From Salinicola lusitanus (GTDB lineage: Bacteria > Pseudomonadota > Gammaproteobacteria > Pseudomonadales > Halomonadaceae), in NCBI RefSeq assembly GCF_003206045.1, contig NZ_PZJM01000015.1, positions 62,001 to 126,000 of the forward strand: a stretch of 64,000 bases of DNA. Direction: 5' to 3'. Below are positions 34,508 to 42,840 of this stretch, in pieces. Positions within the stretch are counted from its first letter, which is position 1. Each line of letters starts with the position of its first letter. The translations under genes and the position numbers were made by a program. Under the pieces are notes generated by a model. It was not told where the DNA came from and ran no database searches. It was given only the letters and a program-made list of their open reading frames with translations.

Positions 34508-36097
34508 TCAGGTGATGACGCCGATCTGCCAGGGCACGAACTCCTGCTGGCCGTAGCCGTGGCGTTCGCTGCGGCTGCGCTCACCGGAAGCCAGGGTCAG
34601 GAAGCGCTGGAATATCTGCTCGCCGAGCTGCTCCATGTCGATGTCGCCATCGATCAGGGCGCCACAGTTGATATCCATGTCGTCCGACTGGTGGCGCCAC
34701 AGCGCGCTGTTGGTGGATAGCTTCATGGACGGCACCGGCGCGCAGCCGAAGGCACTGCCGCGACCGGTGGTGAACGCGATCAGGTTGCAGCCGCTGGCAA
34801 CCTGGCCGGTGACCGAGACCGGGTCGAAGCCGGGAGAGTCCATGAACGCCAGACCGCGCTCGCGCATCGGTTCGGCGTACTCGAGCACTTCAACCAGCGG
34901 TGTGGTGCCGGCCTTGGCCACCGCGCCCAGCGATTTCTCGAGGATCGTGGTCAGGCCGCCCGCCTTGTTGCCGGCGGAGGGGTTGTTGTCGAGCGATGCG
35001 CCGCGAACCCGGCAGAACGCTTCCCACCAGTGGATGCGCTCGATCAATTTGTGGGCGACCGCCGGGCTCACCGCCCGTCGTGTCAGCAAGTGCTCGGCGC
35101 CGTAGACTTCCGGCGTCTCGGCGAGCACCGCACTGCCGCCATGGGCAATGAGGCGGTCGACGGCGGCACCCAGCGCCGGATTGGCGGTGATCCCGGAATA
35201 GCCGTCGGAGCCGCCACACTGTAGGGCGACCCGAAGATGCTCGGCGGAACACGGTGTGCGTTCGACCTGATTGGCTTCCACCAGCAACTGCTTGATATGG
35301 CGTATTCCCTCGGCAATGGCCTTGGTGGTGCCGCCGACCTGCTGAATCGTGAACGGATGAAGCCTGGGTCCGGGCTTGAGGCCCTGGGATTCGATCAGGG
35401 TGTCGATCTGATTGGTCTCGCAGCCCAGGCCGATGACCAGTACGGCGGCAAAGTTGACGTGACGCGCGTAGCCGGCGAGGGTGCGCTGGAGCATCTCCAG
35501 GGCCTCGCCATCCGCGGCCACCGCGCATCCCACGCCGTGGGTCAGTGCCACCACGCCATCCACGTTGGGGTAGGGGGCCATCGCTTCGGGATGGACATCC
35601 CGGCGGAAATGATCGGCAATGGCGTGAGCGACCGTGGCCGAGCAGTTGACCGAGGTGAGAATGCCGATGTAGTTGCGCGTCGCGACCCGGCCATCCGCAC
35701 GCTGGATACCCATGAACGTGGCGGCAGGGGAGACCCGCTCGACAGGCGTGACCTCGCTGCCGATGGCATACTCCTTGACGTAGCCCTTGGCGTCGCCCTG
35801 TTCGTGGCCGTCACCCTCGAGATCGGCGATGCCGAGATTGTGGACATGAACATGATCTCCGGGTGCGATGATGCGGGTGGCGCGGCCGATGATCTGCCCG
35901 TAGCGTCGGATCATGTCGCCCGGTTGGAGCGCTCGGATCGCGACCTTGTGCGCGGCCGGCACGGCGCTGGTCAGGACGATGCCTGGCAGGATCTCGCTAC
36001 CCTTCGGCAACGGGACGCGGGCGATGACCACGTCATCGCGTTCGTGCAGCCGGATGATCGAGGCGGGGGCCTCGGTGGTGTGTTCGATCAATGCCAT
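34508..36097 (-). CDS. UxaA/GarD family hydro-lyase (altronate or galactarate dehydratase)
   Basis: A 529-residue dehydratase with an N-terminal SAF-like domain (about 1-100, ending GDHVHVHNLG) and the large catalytic domain. The conserved blocks are VIGLGCETNQ, LQCGGSDGYSGITANPALG, NNPSAGNKAGGLTTILEKS, FTTGRGSAFG and MDINCG. The cysteines in these blocks bind the Fe2+ or cluster. VHVHN, GLGCETNQ and PEVYGAEHLL are closer to altronate dehydratase, while MDINCG near the end recalls GarD; the substrate is therefore left open. ATG 36097 follows GAGGAG; a TTG one codon earlier exists. Confidence 0.87.
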   Translation of the reverse strand: MALIEHTTEAPASIIRLHERDDVVIARVPLPKGSEILPGIVLTSAVPAAHKVAIRALQPGDMIRRYGQIIGRATRIIAPGDHVHVHNLGIADLEGDGHEQGDAKGYVKEYAIGSEVTPVERVSPAATFMGIQRADGRVATRNYIGILTSVNCSATVAHAIADHFRRDVHPEAMAPYPNVDGVVALTHGVGCAVAADGEALEMLQRTLAGYARHVNFAAVLVIGLGCETNQIDTLIESQGLKPGPRLHPFTIQQVGGTTKAIAEGIRHIKQLLVEANQVERTPCSAEHLRVALQCGGSDGYSGITANPALGAAVDRLIAHGGSAVLAETPEVYGAEHLLTRRAVSPAVAHKLIERIHWWEAFCRVRGASLDNNPSAGNKAGGLTTILEKSLGAVAKAGTTPLVEVLEYAEPMRERGLAFMDSPGFDPVSVTGQVASGCNLIAFTTGRGSAFGCAPVPSMKLSTNSALWRHQSDDMDINCGALIDGDIDMEQLGEQIFQRFLTLASGERSRSERHGYGQQEFVPWQIGVIT

Positions 36098-36284
36098 CAA
36101 TCGGCTCCTCGGTCGGGTCGTGCCACTTTGGTCTATGAGACTTTATCTTTAAGTCTTTTTGAATCAGTCGGTTATTATGATTTCCGTGTGGATTACACCC
36201 TATCCGGTCAGCCTGTATCGCACTACTGAGAGTTGCTGATCGAATGATAACGACCGCGCATTCGCCCAAAGTCTTAGGGTCCGT

Positions 36285-36482
36285 ACGGAACGCCCGCGAG
36301 CGCGGGCAGAACGAGGCAAGAATTGGCGAAGAACGGACCAGGCCGGCGCTCTTTACGGGGTGTCAATGAGCATGTGACTCGCGGCGCCCGCCGGGCCTTC
36401 CTGCGGACGTTCTGAATGTCGTTCAGTGCGCCGATCGATAACCCCGTCATGGCGAGCGTGGGCAGTTTTCATACCAGGCCCG
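36285..36482. repeat. Degenerate copy of intergenic repeat family A
   Basis: The 419-base divergent gap between the dehydratase and the LysR gene holds a sequence like the element at 60786-60984. Shared blocks: GGCGAAGAACGGACC then TTTACGGGGTGTCAATGAGCATG, and the end GTCATGGCGAGCGTGGGCAGTTTTCATACC. The match is weaker than between the other copies. The remaining part of this gap (36098-36284) shows no gene; an AT-rich stretch at about 36130-36200 may hold the two divergent promoters. Confidence 0.6.
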
Positions 36483-36516
36483 ATTCCGGTCACGTCGTAA
36501 GCGAAAGGAGTCGTCG

Positions 36517-37455
36517 ATGCCACCGACGTTGGAGACACTGATGTCGAGGCTGCGCTTGCGCCAGTTGCGGTTGCTGATGGCGCTGGATGAGTGCGGCTCG
36601 ATTCACAAGGCTGCCGAGCAGGTGTCGATCTCCCAACCGGGGGCGACGCGGGCGCTCAACGAGATCGAGTCGACGCTGGGCGCGCCGCTGTTCCTGCGTA
36701 GCGCGAGAGGGCTCGAGGCCAATGATCTGGGGCGCTGCGTGGTGCGCTACGCGAGGCTGATCCAGACCGACGTGGCGCATCTGCGCGAGGAGATGATCGG
36801 CATTCAGCAGGGGCATGGGGGGCACTTGGCCGTCGGCGGTACCATGGGCGCCATCGCTGCGATCGTCGAGGCGATCGTCAAGGTGCGTGCCGAGCAGCCC
36901 TCGTTGTCATTGCAGGTGATCGAGGATACCAGCGAAGGGCTGCTGCGCCTGCTCGACCAGGGGCGAATCGACGTCGCCTTGTGTCGCTCCAGCTTCGGCA
37001 GGCGTCCCGCCGACTACCACTGTCACGGACATTTCCCCGAGCCGCTCTGGGTCGTTGCCAATCCCGGACATCCGTTGGTCGACGTCGAGGCGCCCGATTT
37101 CACCACGTTGGCCAGACAGGCCTGGATCGTCTACCCCGTCAGCATGCCGCGAATGCTGGAGCAGGAGTTCGTTGCCGCGGGGCTTTCGCAGCCGGTGCAG
37201 TCGATCGAGATTTCATCGACCTACGCGATCCTGGCCATGCTGGAGCAGGATGCGGGCGTCCTGGCGCTGCTGCCGGAGCGCATTGCTCGGGAGCAGGTGA
37301 GGCGGGGGCAGGTGGCGCGGATCCGCTATCGGCTCAGAACGCAAAATCCCGCGTTCGAGTTGCTCTGGCGCCGGGACAGGGAGTTGTCTCCCGCCGCGAG
37401 GAGATTCCTCGAATGCTATGACGGTGGCGTCGAGGGTGATGCCGATATTTGCTAA
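36517..37455 (+). CDS. LysR family transcriptional regulator
   Basis: A 312-residue regulator. The N-terminal helix-turn-helix reads RQLRLLMALDECGSIHKAAE and continues VSISQPGATRALNEIES. The C-terminal part is a periplasmic-binding-protein-like effector domain (GGTMGAIAAIVEAI onward). An AAAGGAG site precedes the ATG. It is divergent from the dehydratase-kdgT pair with a 419-base gap, so it is the likely regulator of sugar-acid use; this is inference from position. A dispersed repeat fills half of that gap. Confidence 0.92.
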   Translation: MPPTLETLMSRLRLRQLRLLMALDECGSIHKAAEQVSISQPGATRALNEIESTLGAPLFLRSARGLEANDLGRCVVRYARLIQTDVAHLREEMIGIQQGHGGHLAVGGTMGAIAAIVEAIVKVRAEQPSLSLQVIEDTSEGLLRLLDQGRIDVALCRSSFGRRPADYHCHGHFPEPLWVVANPGHPLVDVEAPDFTTLARQAWIVYPVSMPRMLEQEFVAAGLSQPVQSIEISSTYAILAMLEQDAGVLALLPERIAREQVRRGQVARIRYRLRTQNPAFELLWRRDRELSPAARRFLECYDGGVEGDADIC

Positions 37456-37574
37456 CCGACGATTTTTTGTCTAGGTTTTGTATAGATTGTTGAGGCAAGC
37501 CTGGTGACGCAAACGGAAAAGAGAGATTCCGTTGGATCGGCGTCACACGTAAAGATGAATTAAGGAGGATTCAC

Positions 37575-37940
37575 ATGAAGACATTGAATGCAGCCATTTT
37601 CGCCGCGCTCATCGCACTTCCCACTGCCGGCGCGTTCGCCCAGGACGGGGCACCCAGCGTGAGCCCCGAGACCGGCTCCGCCAATACCCAGTCCGGCGGT
37701 GCGTCGCCGACGATGGCCGAGGGGGCGACCGCATCGGACAGCGCCGATAAGAAACTGCCGACCGAGAACAACCTGCCCGATGAAAACAACGGGCAGACCG
37801 GTTCCGCCAACACCCAGCCTGGCAGCATGAAAGTCGAAGGCGCCACCGCTCAGGACACGTCGGCAGCGCAGGGGCCGATGGCCGATGACATGGAAGGCAA
37901 CCACGGCGTCGATTCCGCCCAGGACGTCAATCCCAACTGA
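37575..37940 (+). CDS. Small secreted acidic protein of unknown function
   Basis: A 121-residue protein with a clear Sec signal peptide (basic K2, hydrophobic core, GAFA before Q23). The mature part of about 99 residues is low-complexity, acidic, and rich in Ser, Asn, Gly and Thr with no Cys and no Trp, typical of a disordered periplasmic protein. It has an internal near-duplication: TGSANTQ at 33-39 and 75-81, each followed by EGAT (49-52 and 88-91). GGAGG lies just upstream of the ATG and a terminator-like hairpin follows, so it is probably its own unit. Family not recognised. Confidence 0.7.
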   Translation: MKTLNAAIFAALIALPTAGAFAQDGAPSVSPETGSANTQSGGASPTMAEGATASDSADKKLPTENNLPDENNGQTGSANTQPGSMKVEGATAQDTSAAQGPMADDMEGNHGVDSAQDVNPN

Positions 37941-37988
37941 TCGGGTCGCAGCTCGCGATAGACGTTTCGCAAGACCGGCCCCGCCGTT

Positions 37989-38015
37989 CGATCGCCCCGC
38001 CTCGCGGGGCGATCG
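37989..38015. terminator. Hairpin after the small secreted protein gene
   Basis: Perfect 12-bp stem CGATCGCCCCGC / GCGGGGCGATCG with loop CTC, lying between the convergent secreted-protein and nudE genes. A short TCGTCGTTT follows. Likely used from both sides. Confidence 0.75.
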
Positions 38016-38058
38016 TCGTTTGCCACTCGCGTTTCTCAGGTGCCCGCCGATGTGGTCC

Positions 38059-38652
38059 TCACCACCAGCTCCCGGAAGTTTGCTCGCTGCGCAGTTTTTC
38101 ACGTGCGATGAACAGCGCGGCAATGGCGCGCCCTTCGTGAAAATCATCCCGCGCCAGCAGTCCAGAGATATCGTCGATGGCATAGGTCTCCACGATCAGC
38201 GGCTCGGGCTCATCGCCCTCCAGGCGTTTTTCGTAGAGATCGCTGGCCAGCATTACCTGAATACGGTGGTTCATGTAGTTGGGTGCCAGCGACAGCTCTA
38301 CCAGAGGCTCGATGCGATTGGCGCCATAGCCGCACTCTTCCATGAGCTCTCGATTGGCCGCGGTGATGATGTCTTCGCCGGGATCGACCAGCCCCTTGGG
38401 TAGCGTCAACGTGTACTCATCGAAGCCCGCCGCGTATTCCCGAATCAGCAACACATGATCGGGGTCGGGCATGGCGACCAGCATCACCGCGCCGCGACCC
38501 TTGCCCTTCAAGCGTTCGAAAGTCCGTTCGGCGCCGTTGGCGAAGCGCAGGTCGAGCGATTCGATGGCAAACAGTTCGCTCTGGGCAACGTTGCGCCGCG
38601 CGAGAAGCGTCGGCCTGGTCAAGACGGGCGGGGGGGAATCAGTCGGCGCCAT
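38059..38652 (-). CDS. nudE: ADP compounds hydrolase NudE
   Basis: A 197-residue Nudix hydrolase. The Nudix box G-x5-E-x7-REUxEExGU is intact: GLVDPGEDIITAANRELMEE then CGYG. Family members cleave ADP-ribose, NADH and Ap3A. The ATG at 38652 has GGAGG six bases upstream; longer in-frame frames reach into the yrfG side and were rejected. It is divergent from yrfG-hslR-hslO, the same local block as in E. coli and Pseudomonas. Confidence 0.93.
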   Translation of the reverse strand: MAPTDSPPPVLTRPTLLARRNVAQSELFAIESLDLRFANGAERTFERLKGKGRGAVMLVAMPDPDHVLLIREYAAGFDEYTLTLPKGLVDPGEDIITAANRELMEECGYGANRIEPLVELSLAPNYMNHRIQVMLASDLYEKRLEGDEPEPLIVETYAIDDISGLLARDDFHEGRAIAALFIAREKLRSEQTSGSWW

Positions 38653-38790
38653 GCGGCCTCCGTGCATCGGGCGGGTTGCACTGGGTACAATAATCGACGC
38701 TTGTCTCCGTGGGAAATGCCCCGATACCTCCTTGCGCTGGGAGGGGCGTGACATGAGACGATTTCCTTTACCGACAGCCGGGGTTCTTCG

Positions 38791-39450
38791 ATGATCGACT
38801 GGAGCGCCATCGACACCGTTTTTCTGGACATGGACGGTACGCTGCTCGATCTCCATTTCGACAGCCACTTCTGGCTCGAGCATCTGCCGCGCCGCTATGT
38901 CGAGCTGCATCGGCTCGACGACACTCATCGCACGGCACTGGAGTCGCGTATCCGCGATACCAGAGGAACGCTGGATTGGTACAGCCTGGCCTACTGGAGT
39001 CGCGAGCTGTCGCTGGATATCGTCGCGCTCAAGCGCGAGGTCGCACATCTGATCGGATGGCGGGCCGATGCCCTGGCCTTCATGGAGTGGCTGAAGGCGT
39101 CGCCGCTGGGTGTGGTCCTGGCGACCAATGCCGATCGTGAGAGCCTCGGTCTCAAGTTGCCGTTGACCGGGCTGGATCGCTATGTCGATCGGATCGTGTC
39201 ATCAGCGGATGTGGGGGTTCCCAAGGAGCAGCTGGCGTTCTGGTCGGCCATGCAGACGCTGCACCCCTTCGAGCCGGCACGCAGCCTGTTCATCGACGAC
39301 AACGCCGACGTGCTCGAGAGTGCCCGGCGATATGGCATTCGCCATCTGCTGGGTATCCATCAACCGGACAGTCGCAAGGTCGGTAGCGCCCATCCGTCGT
39401 TCACCGTCGTCGAGCAATTTGCATCGCTGATGCCCGCGCGGCCGGGTTGA
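38791..39450 (+). CDS. yrfG: GMP/IMP nucleotidase YrfG (HAD family)
   Basis: A 219-residue HAD hydrolase. Motif I is FLDMDGTLLD with D13 and D15, motif II VLATNADRES, then the lysine in VGVPKEQLAF and the acidic motif IV FIDDNADVLES. Length equals the E. coli YrfG (222), a phosphatase acting on purine nucleotides. It is 47 bases upstream of hslR and co-directional with hslR-hslO. Confidence 0.9.
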   Translation: MIDWSAIDTVFLDMDGTLLDLHFDSHFWLEHLPRRYVELHRLDDTHRTALESRIRDTRGTLDWYSLAYWSRELSLDIVALKREVAHLIGWRADALAFMEWLKASPLGVVLATNADRESLGLKLPLTGLDRYVDRIVSSADVGVPKEQLAFWSAMQTLHPFEPARSLFIDDNADVLESARRYGIRHLLGIHQPDSRKVGSAHPSFTVVEQFASLMPARPG

Positions 39451-39497
39451 AGCGGGCACTGCCCACCCCCATCTAGCTCGGTCGAGGTAATTGATCC

Positions 39498-39890
39498 ATG
39501 AGTGAAACGGTACGTATCGACAAGTGGCTATGGGCGGCGCGCTTCTTCAAGACGCGTCAACTGGCCAAGAAAGCGATCGAGGGCGGCAAGGTCCGTTACA
39601 ACGGCAGCCGCGTCAAGACCAGCAGGAACGTCGAGGTCGGCGCGCTGATCGAGCTGCCGCAAGGCTGGGACAACGTGACCGTCGAGGTCGTGGCGCTCTC
39701 GGCCCAACGCCGCGGCGCCCCGGAGGCTCGAGGGCTCTACGCCGAGACAGCCGAGAGCCTCGATCGGCGGGAGCGGGAAGCGCATCAGCGCAAGCTCGCC
39801 AATCAAGTGATGCAACCGCCGATCAAGCGGCCCGACAAGCGCCAGCGTCGCGATATCCATCGATTCCAGCGCCAGCACACCGATGACTGA
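39498..39890 (+). CDS. hslR: Heat-shock RNA-binding protein HslR (S4 domain)
   Basis: A 130-residue S4-domain protein (Hsp15). The RNA-binding fold fills residues 5-65: [20 protein letters not shown] and [20 protein letters not shown] basic tail follows ([16 protein letters not shown]). It binds free 50S subunits carrying a nascent chain, rescuing stalled ribosomes after heat shock. Preceded by yrfG and followed by hslO, as in E. coli. GAGGTAAT lies upstream of the ATG. Confidence 0.95.
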   Translation: MSETVRIDKWLWAARFFKTRQLAKKAIEGGKVRYNGSRVKTSRNVEVGALIELPQGWDNVTVEVVALSAQRRGAPEARGLYAETAESLDRREREAHQRKLANQVMQPPIKRPDKRQRRDIHRFQRQHTDD

Positions 39891-39973
39891 CGCCCCACGC
39901 TTGTGACGTCGCCCACTACCTGCCCTCACCGGGCGATCCTGTGACTCGCCCGGTGCCCGACGAGATCCGATCC

Positions 39974-40846
39974 ATGAACGATGAAATCCAACGCTTCCTG
40001 TTTGACGACACCAATGTGCGCGGCGAGATCGTGCAACTGGAAACCGCCTACAGGGAGGTGCTCGCCCGCCAGGACTATCCCGCGCCGATTCGCCACCAAC
40101 TGGGCGAACTGCTGAGCGCCGTCGCCTTGCTGACCGAAACCGTCAAGCTCGATGGCACCGTCAGCCTGGAGGTGCGCGGCAAGCAGGGAGTCGACGTGCT
40201 GATGGCGGAATCCAACCCCGGCGGTCAACTGCGGGCCATCGCGCGGTACGACGAGAACCAGATCTTCGCCGACGATGCCTCGCTGCGGCAGCTGGTGGGC
40301 GACGGGCAGATCGTGATCACCCTCGATCCCGCCGAAGGCAATCGCTACCAGGGGATCGTGGCGCTGGAGCATGACCAGCTCGCCGGCTGCCTGGAAGCCT
40401 ATTTCGCCCAGTCGGAACAGCTGGCGACGCGACTGTGGCTGAGCGCCGACGGGCAGCGCAGCGCTGGACTACTGCTTCAGCAACTGCCGGACGATGCGTC
40501 CAACCAGGATCCCGATGCCTGGGACCGGGTGGTTCATCTGGCGGCGACGATCACTGCCGACGAGATGCTGACGCTACCGGCGCAGGACGTGCTGTATCGC
40601 CTCTTCCACGAAGAGACCACGCGCGTCTTCGACCCCAAGGCGCTGGCGTTCGGCTGCACCTGCTCGCGGGAGCGCATTGCCAACGCGCTGCACACCTTCG
40701 GTGCCGACGAGCTGCGAAGCATTCTGAACGAGCAGAAAGCGGTCGATACGCAGTGCCATTTTTGTCATACGCAGTACCATTTTAGTGCGGCAGACATCGA
40801 GGCGATCATCGACTCCCCCGAGGCGCCATCGCCGACGCTTCACTAG
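39974..40846 (+). CDS. hslO: Redox-regulated chaperone Hsp33
   Basis: A 290-residue holdase. The redox switch is present: C228-x-C230 and C261-x-x-C264 bind zinc when reduced and form disulfides under oxidative stress, opening the chaperone. The substrate-binding core ([12 protein letters not shown]-like VGDGQIVIT) is intact. I chose ATG 39974 over the upstream GTG because [12 protein letters not shown] matches family starts. It follows hslR, and a terminator lies about 75 bases after its stop. Confidence 0.94.
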   Translation: MNDEIQRFLFDDTNVRGEIVQLETAYREVLARQDYPAPIRHQLGELLSAVALLTETVKLDGTVSLEVRGKQGVDVLMAESNPGGQLRAIARYDENQIFADDASLRQLVGDGQIVITLDPAEGNRYQGIVALEHDQLAGCLEAYFAQSEQLATRLWLSADGQRSAGLLLQQLPDDASNQDPDAWDRVVHLAATITADEMLTLPAQDVLYRLFHEETTRVFDPKALAFGCTCSRERIANALHTFGADELRSILNEQKAVDTQCHFCHTQYHFSAADIEAIIDSPEAPSPTLH

Positions 40847-40894
40847 GGAAGCCGCCACGCGCCGAGTGGAGCGGGTTGCTGGGGGATAAGCAGA

Positions 40895-40908
40895 GCTTTG
40901 ATCAAAGC
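40895..40908. promoter_or_regulatory. 14-bp palindrome GCTTTGATCAAAGC upstream of pckA
   Basis: A perfect 14-bp palindrome lies in the 244-base gap between hslO and pckA, just ahead of the hslO terminator. It could be an operator for pckA, but it may also be part of the hslO 3' UTR. No known regulator site is matched with confidence. Confidence 0.3.
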
Positions 40909-40921
40909 CGCATTGACACCG

Positions 40922-40953
40922 AGCGTCCAGCGTTTGCGCGCTGGGCGCTTTTT
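40922..40953 (+). terminator. Rho-independent terminator of hslO
   Basis: AGCGTCCAGCG pairs with CGCTGGGCGCT (one G-T wobble) around a six-base loop and runs into TTTTT. It lies 76 bases after the hslO stop. Confidence 0.8.
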
Positions 40954-41090
40954 GCCATAATGGCGATCCTTTTTCGCCTGCCATGGCGCCGAGGTCGCCG
41001 GTCCCATCGAGAACGGTGTCGTCGGGGCGGCGGGTTCCCAACGCTGTGAAACGACACGAAAACAGAGGCCTTCGAGCCCAGGATTGGATA

Positions 41091-42662
41091 ATGACCACCT
41101 CTCAAGCCATCTCCCAGGCTGCTGGCGCGAAAGCGCACACTCATTTGACCGCGGCCGAGCTGGTCGAATATGCCCTGGCGAGGGGCGAGGGCGTGCTGGC
41201 CGACAATGGCGCGCTGGTGGTGGAAACGGGCGAGCGCACCGGCCGGTCCACGCTGGACCGTTTCATCGTCGAGGAGCCCTCGACCTCGGATCTGATCGAC
41301 TGGGGCCAGGTCAACCGAGCGATCGGGCCGGACGTGTTCGATGCGCTGTGGGAGCGGGTCGAGGATTATCTGGCGGGGGGCGAGACCTTCGTTTCCGAAC
41401 TCCACGTCGGTGCCGATCCTGAATACTATCTGCCGATTCGCGTCATCACCCAGAAGGCGTGGCACAACCTTTATGCGCGCAATCTGTTCGTGCGTCCCGA
41501 AAACTGGAACACCAAGGACAAGAGCGAGTGGACGGTGCTGAGCGCACCTGACTTCGTCTGCGAGCCACAGCGCGATGGCACTCGCTCCGAAAGCACGGTG
41601 ATGATCAACTTCGCCCGTCGCCGGGTACTGCTGGCCGGCATGCGCTATGCGGGCGAAATGAAGAAAGCGATGTTCTCGGTTCAGAACTTTCTGCTGCCGG
41701 AGAAGGACGTATTGCCGATGCACTGCAGTGCCAACGTCGGAGAGGATGGCGAAACCACGCTGTTCTTCGGCCTGTCAGGCACCGGCAAGACCACCCTGTC
41801 GGCGGACCCCGAGCGCTATCTGATCGGCGATGACGAGCATGGTTGGGGGGAGGGCACCGTCTTCAACTTCGAAGGGGGGTGCTACGCCAAGACCATCGAC
41901 CTGTCGCGCAAGAACGAGCCGATCATCTGGGATGCCATCCGGTTCGGCACCGTGCTGGAAAACGTGGTTCTGACGGAAGGCCGTGTTCCCGATTACACCG
42001 ATGACAGCCTGACCCAGAACGGCCGGGCGGGGTATCCGCTCGAGTTCGTCGCCAAACGGGTGGAAGAGAATCGCGCCGGCGAACCCAGCGCGATCATCTT
42101 CCTGACCTGCGACATGAGCGGGGTACTGCCACCGGTCTCTCTGCTCTCCAAGGAAGCGGCTGCCTATCACTTCCTCTCCGGCTACACGGCCAAGGTCGGG
42201 TCGACGGAGATGGGGTCCACCAGCGGCCTGGAGGCGACTTTCTCGACCTGTTTCGGGGCGCCTTTCTTTCCACGCCCGGCCCACGAATATGCCGAGCTGC
42301 TGATCAAGCGTATCGAAGCGTTCGAATCCCGGGTCTATCTGGTCAACACGGGTTGGAGCGGCGGCGCCTACGGTCAGGGTGGCAGCCGCTTCAGCATTCC
42401 CACCACCCGGGCGATCATCCGCGCCATTCAGGAGGGTGACCTGAAGGATGTCGAGACGCGCCATATCGAAGGGCTGAATCTGGATGTGCCGGTGGCGGTG
42501 GAGGGCGTCGATGCCAAGCTGCTCGACCCGCGCGATGCGTGGGAGGACCGGGAAGCCTATCGAGAGCAGATGAACGCGCTGATCGCCAAGTTCACCGACA
42601 ACTTCACCAAGTTCGACGATATCGATTCGGCGATTCTGGCCGCTGGCCCGCAGCGGCTCTGA
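41091..42662 (+). CDS. pckA: Phosphoenolpyruvate carboxykinase (ATP)
   Basis: A 523-residue gluconeogenic enzyme converting oxaloacetate to PEP with ATP. The P-loop is [11 protein letters not shown] (from about residue 227), preceded by MHCSANVG, with [12 protein letters not shown] as the metal site and RTGRST near the start. The ATG at 41091 matches known starts; an upstream frame has no support. Order nudE-yrfG-hslR-hslO-pckA is the ancestral gamma block. A clear terminator follows. A candidate promoter (TTGCGC 40934-40939, CATAAT 40956-40961, spacer 16) overlaps the hslO terminator. Confidence 0.97.
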   Translation: MTTSQAISQAAGAKAHTHLTAAELVEYALARGEGVLADNGALVVETGERTGRSTLDRFIVEEPSTSDLIDWGQVNRAIGPDVFDALWERVEDYLAGGETFVSELHVGADPEYYLPIRVITQKAWHNLYARNLFVRPENWNTKDKSEWTVLSAPDFVCEPQRDGTRSESTVMINFARRRVLLAGMRYAGEMKKAMFSVQNFLLPEKDVLPMHCSANVGEDGETTLFFGLSGTGKTTLSADPERYLIGDDEHGWGEGTVFNFEGGCYAKTIDLSRKNEPIIWDAIRFGTVLENVVLTEGRVPDYTDDSLTQNGRAGYPLEFVAKRVEENRAGEPSAIIFLTCDMSGVLPPVSLLSKEAAAYHFLSGYTAKVGSTEMGSTSGLEATFSTCFGAPFFPRPAHEYAELLIKRIEAFESRVYLVNTGWSGGAYGQGGSRFSIPTTRAIIRAIQEGDLKDVETRHIEGLNLDVPVAVEGVDAKLLDPRDAWEDREAYREQMNALIAKFTDNFTKFDDIDSAILAAGPQRL

Positions 42663-42726
42663 CCGGCCCGTCGAAAGACGGTTTCCAGCCGCCAGTGTGG
42701 TCCCGGCCCACTCGGCATCGCATCAG

Positions 42727-42753
42727 GGGGATGGCCATCGGCCATCCCCTCTT
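42727..42753 (+). terminator. Rho-independent-like terminator of pckA
   Basis: Perfect ten-base stem GGGGATGGCC / GGCCATCCCC with loop ATC, followed by TCTTCG. It begins 65 bases after the pckA stop. Confidence 0.8.
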
Positions 42754-42840
42754 CGTGTCCGGCGCCGCAACGCCCCGGAGAGTGAGCCCTGCGCGTCGCT
42801 GTGCTAACGTGGCGCGATCTTGTCCATCGTGATGATTTTC

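Noticed and set aside
34508-36097. Naming the dehydratase garD or uxaA outright
   Set aside because: It mixes features of both groups and lacks the partner genes of either pathway, so only the family is given.
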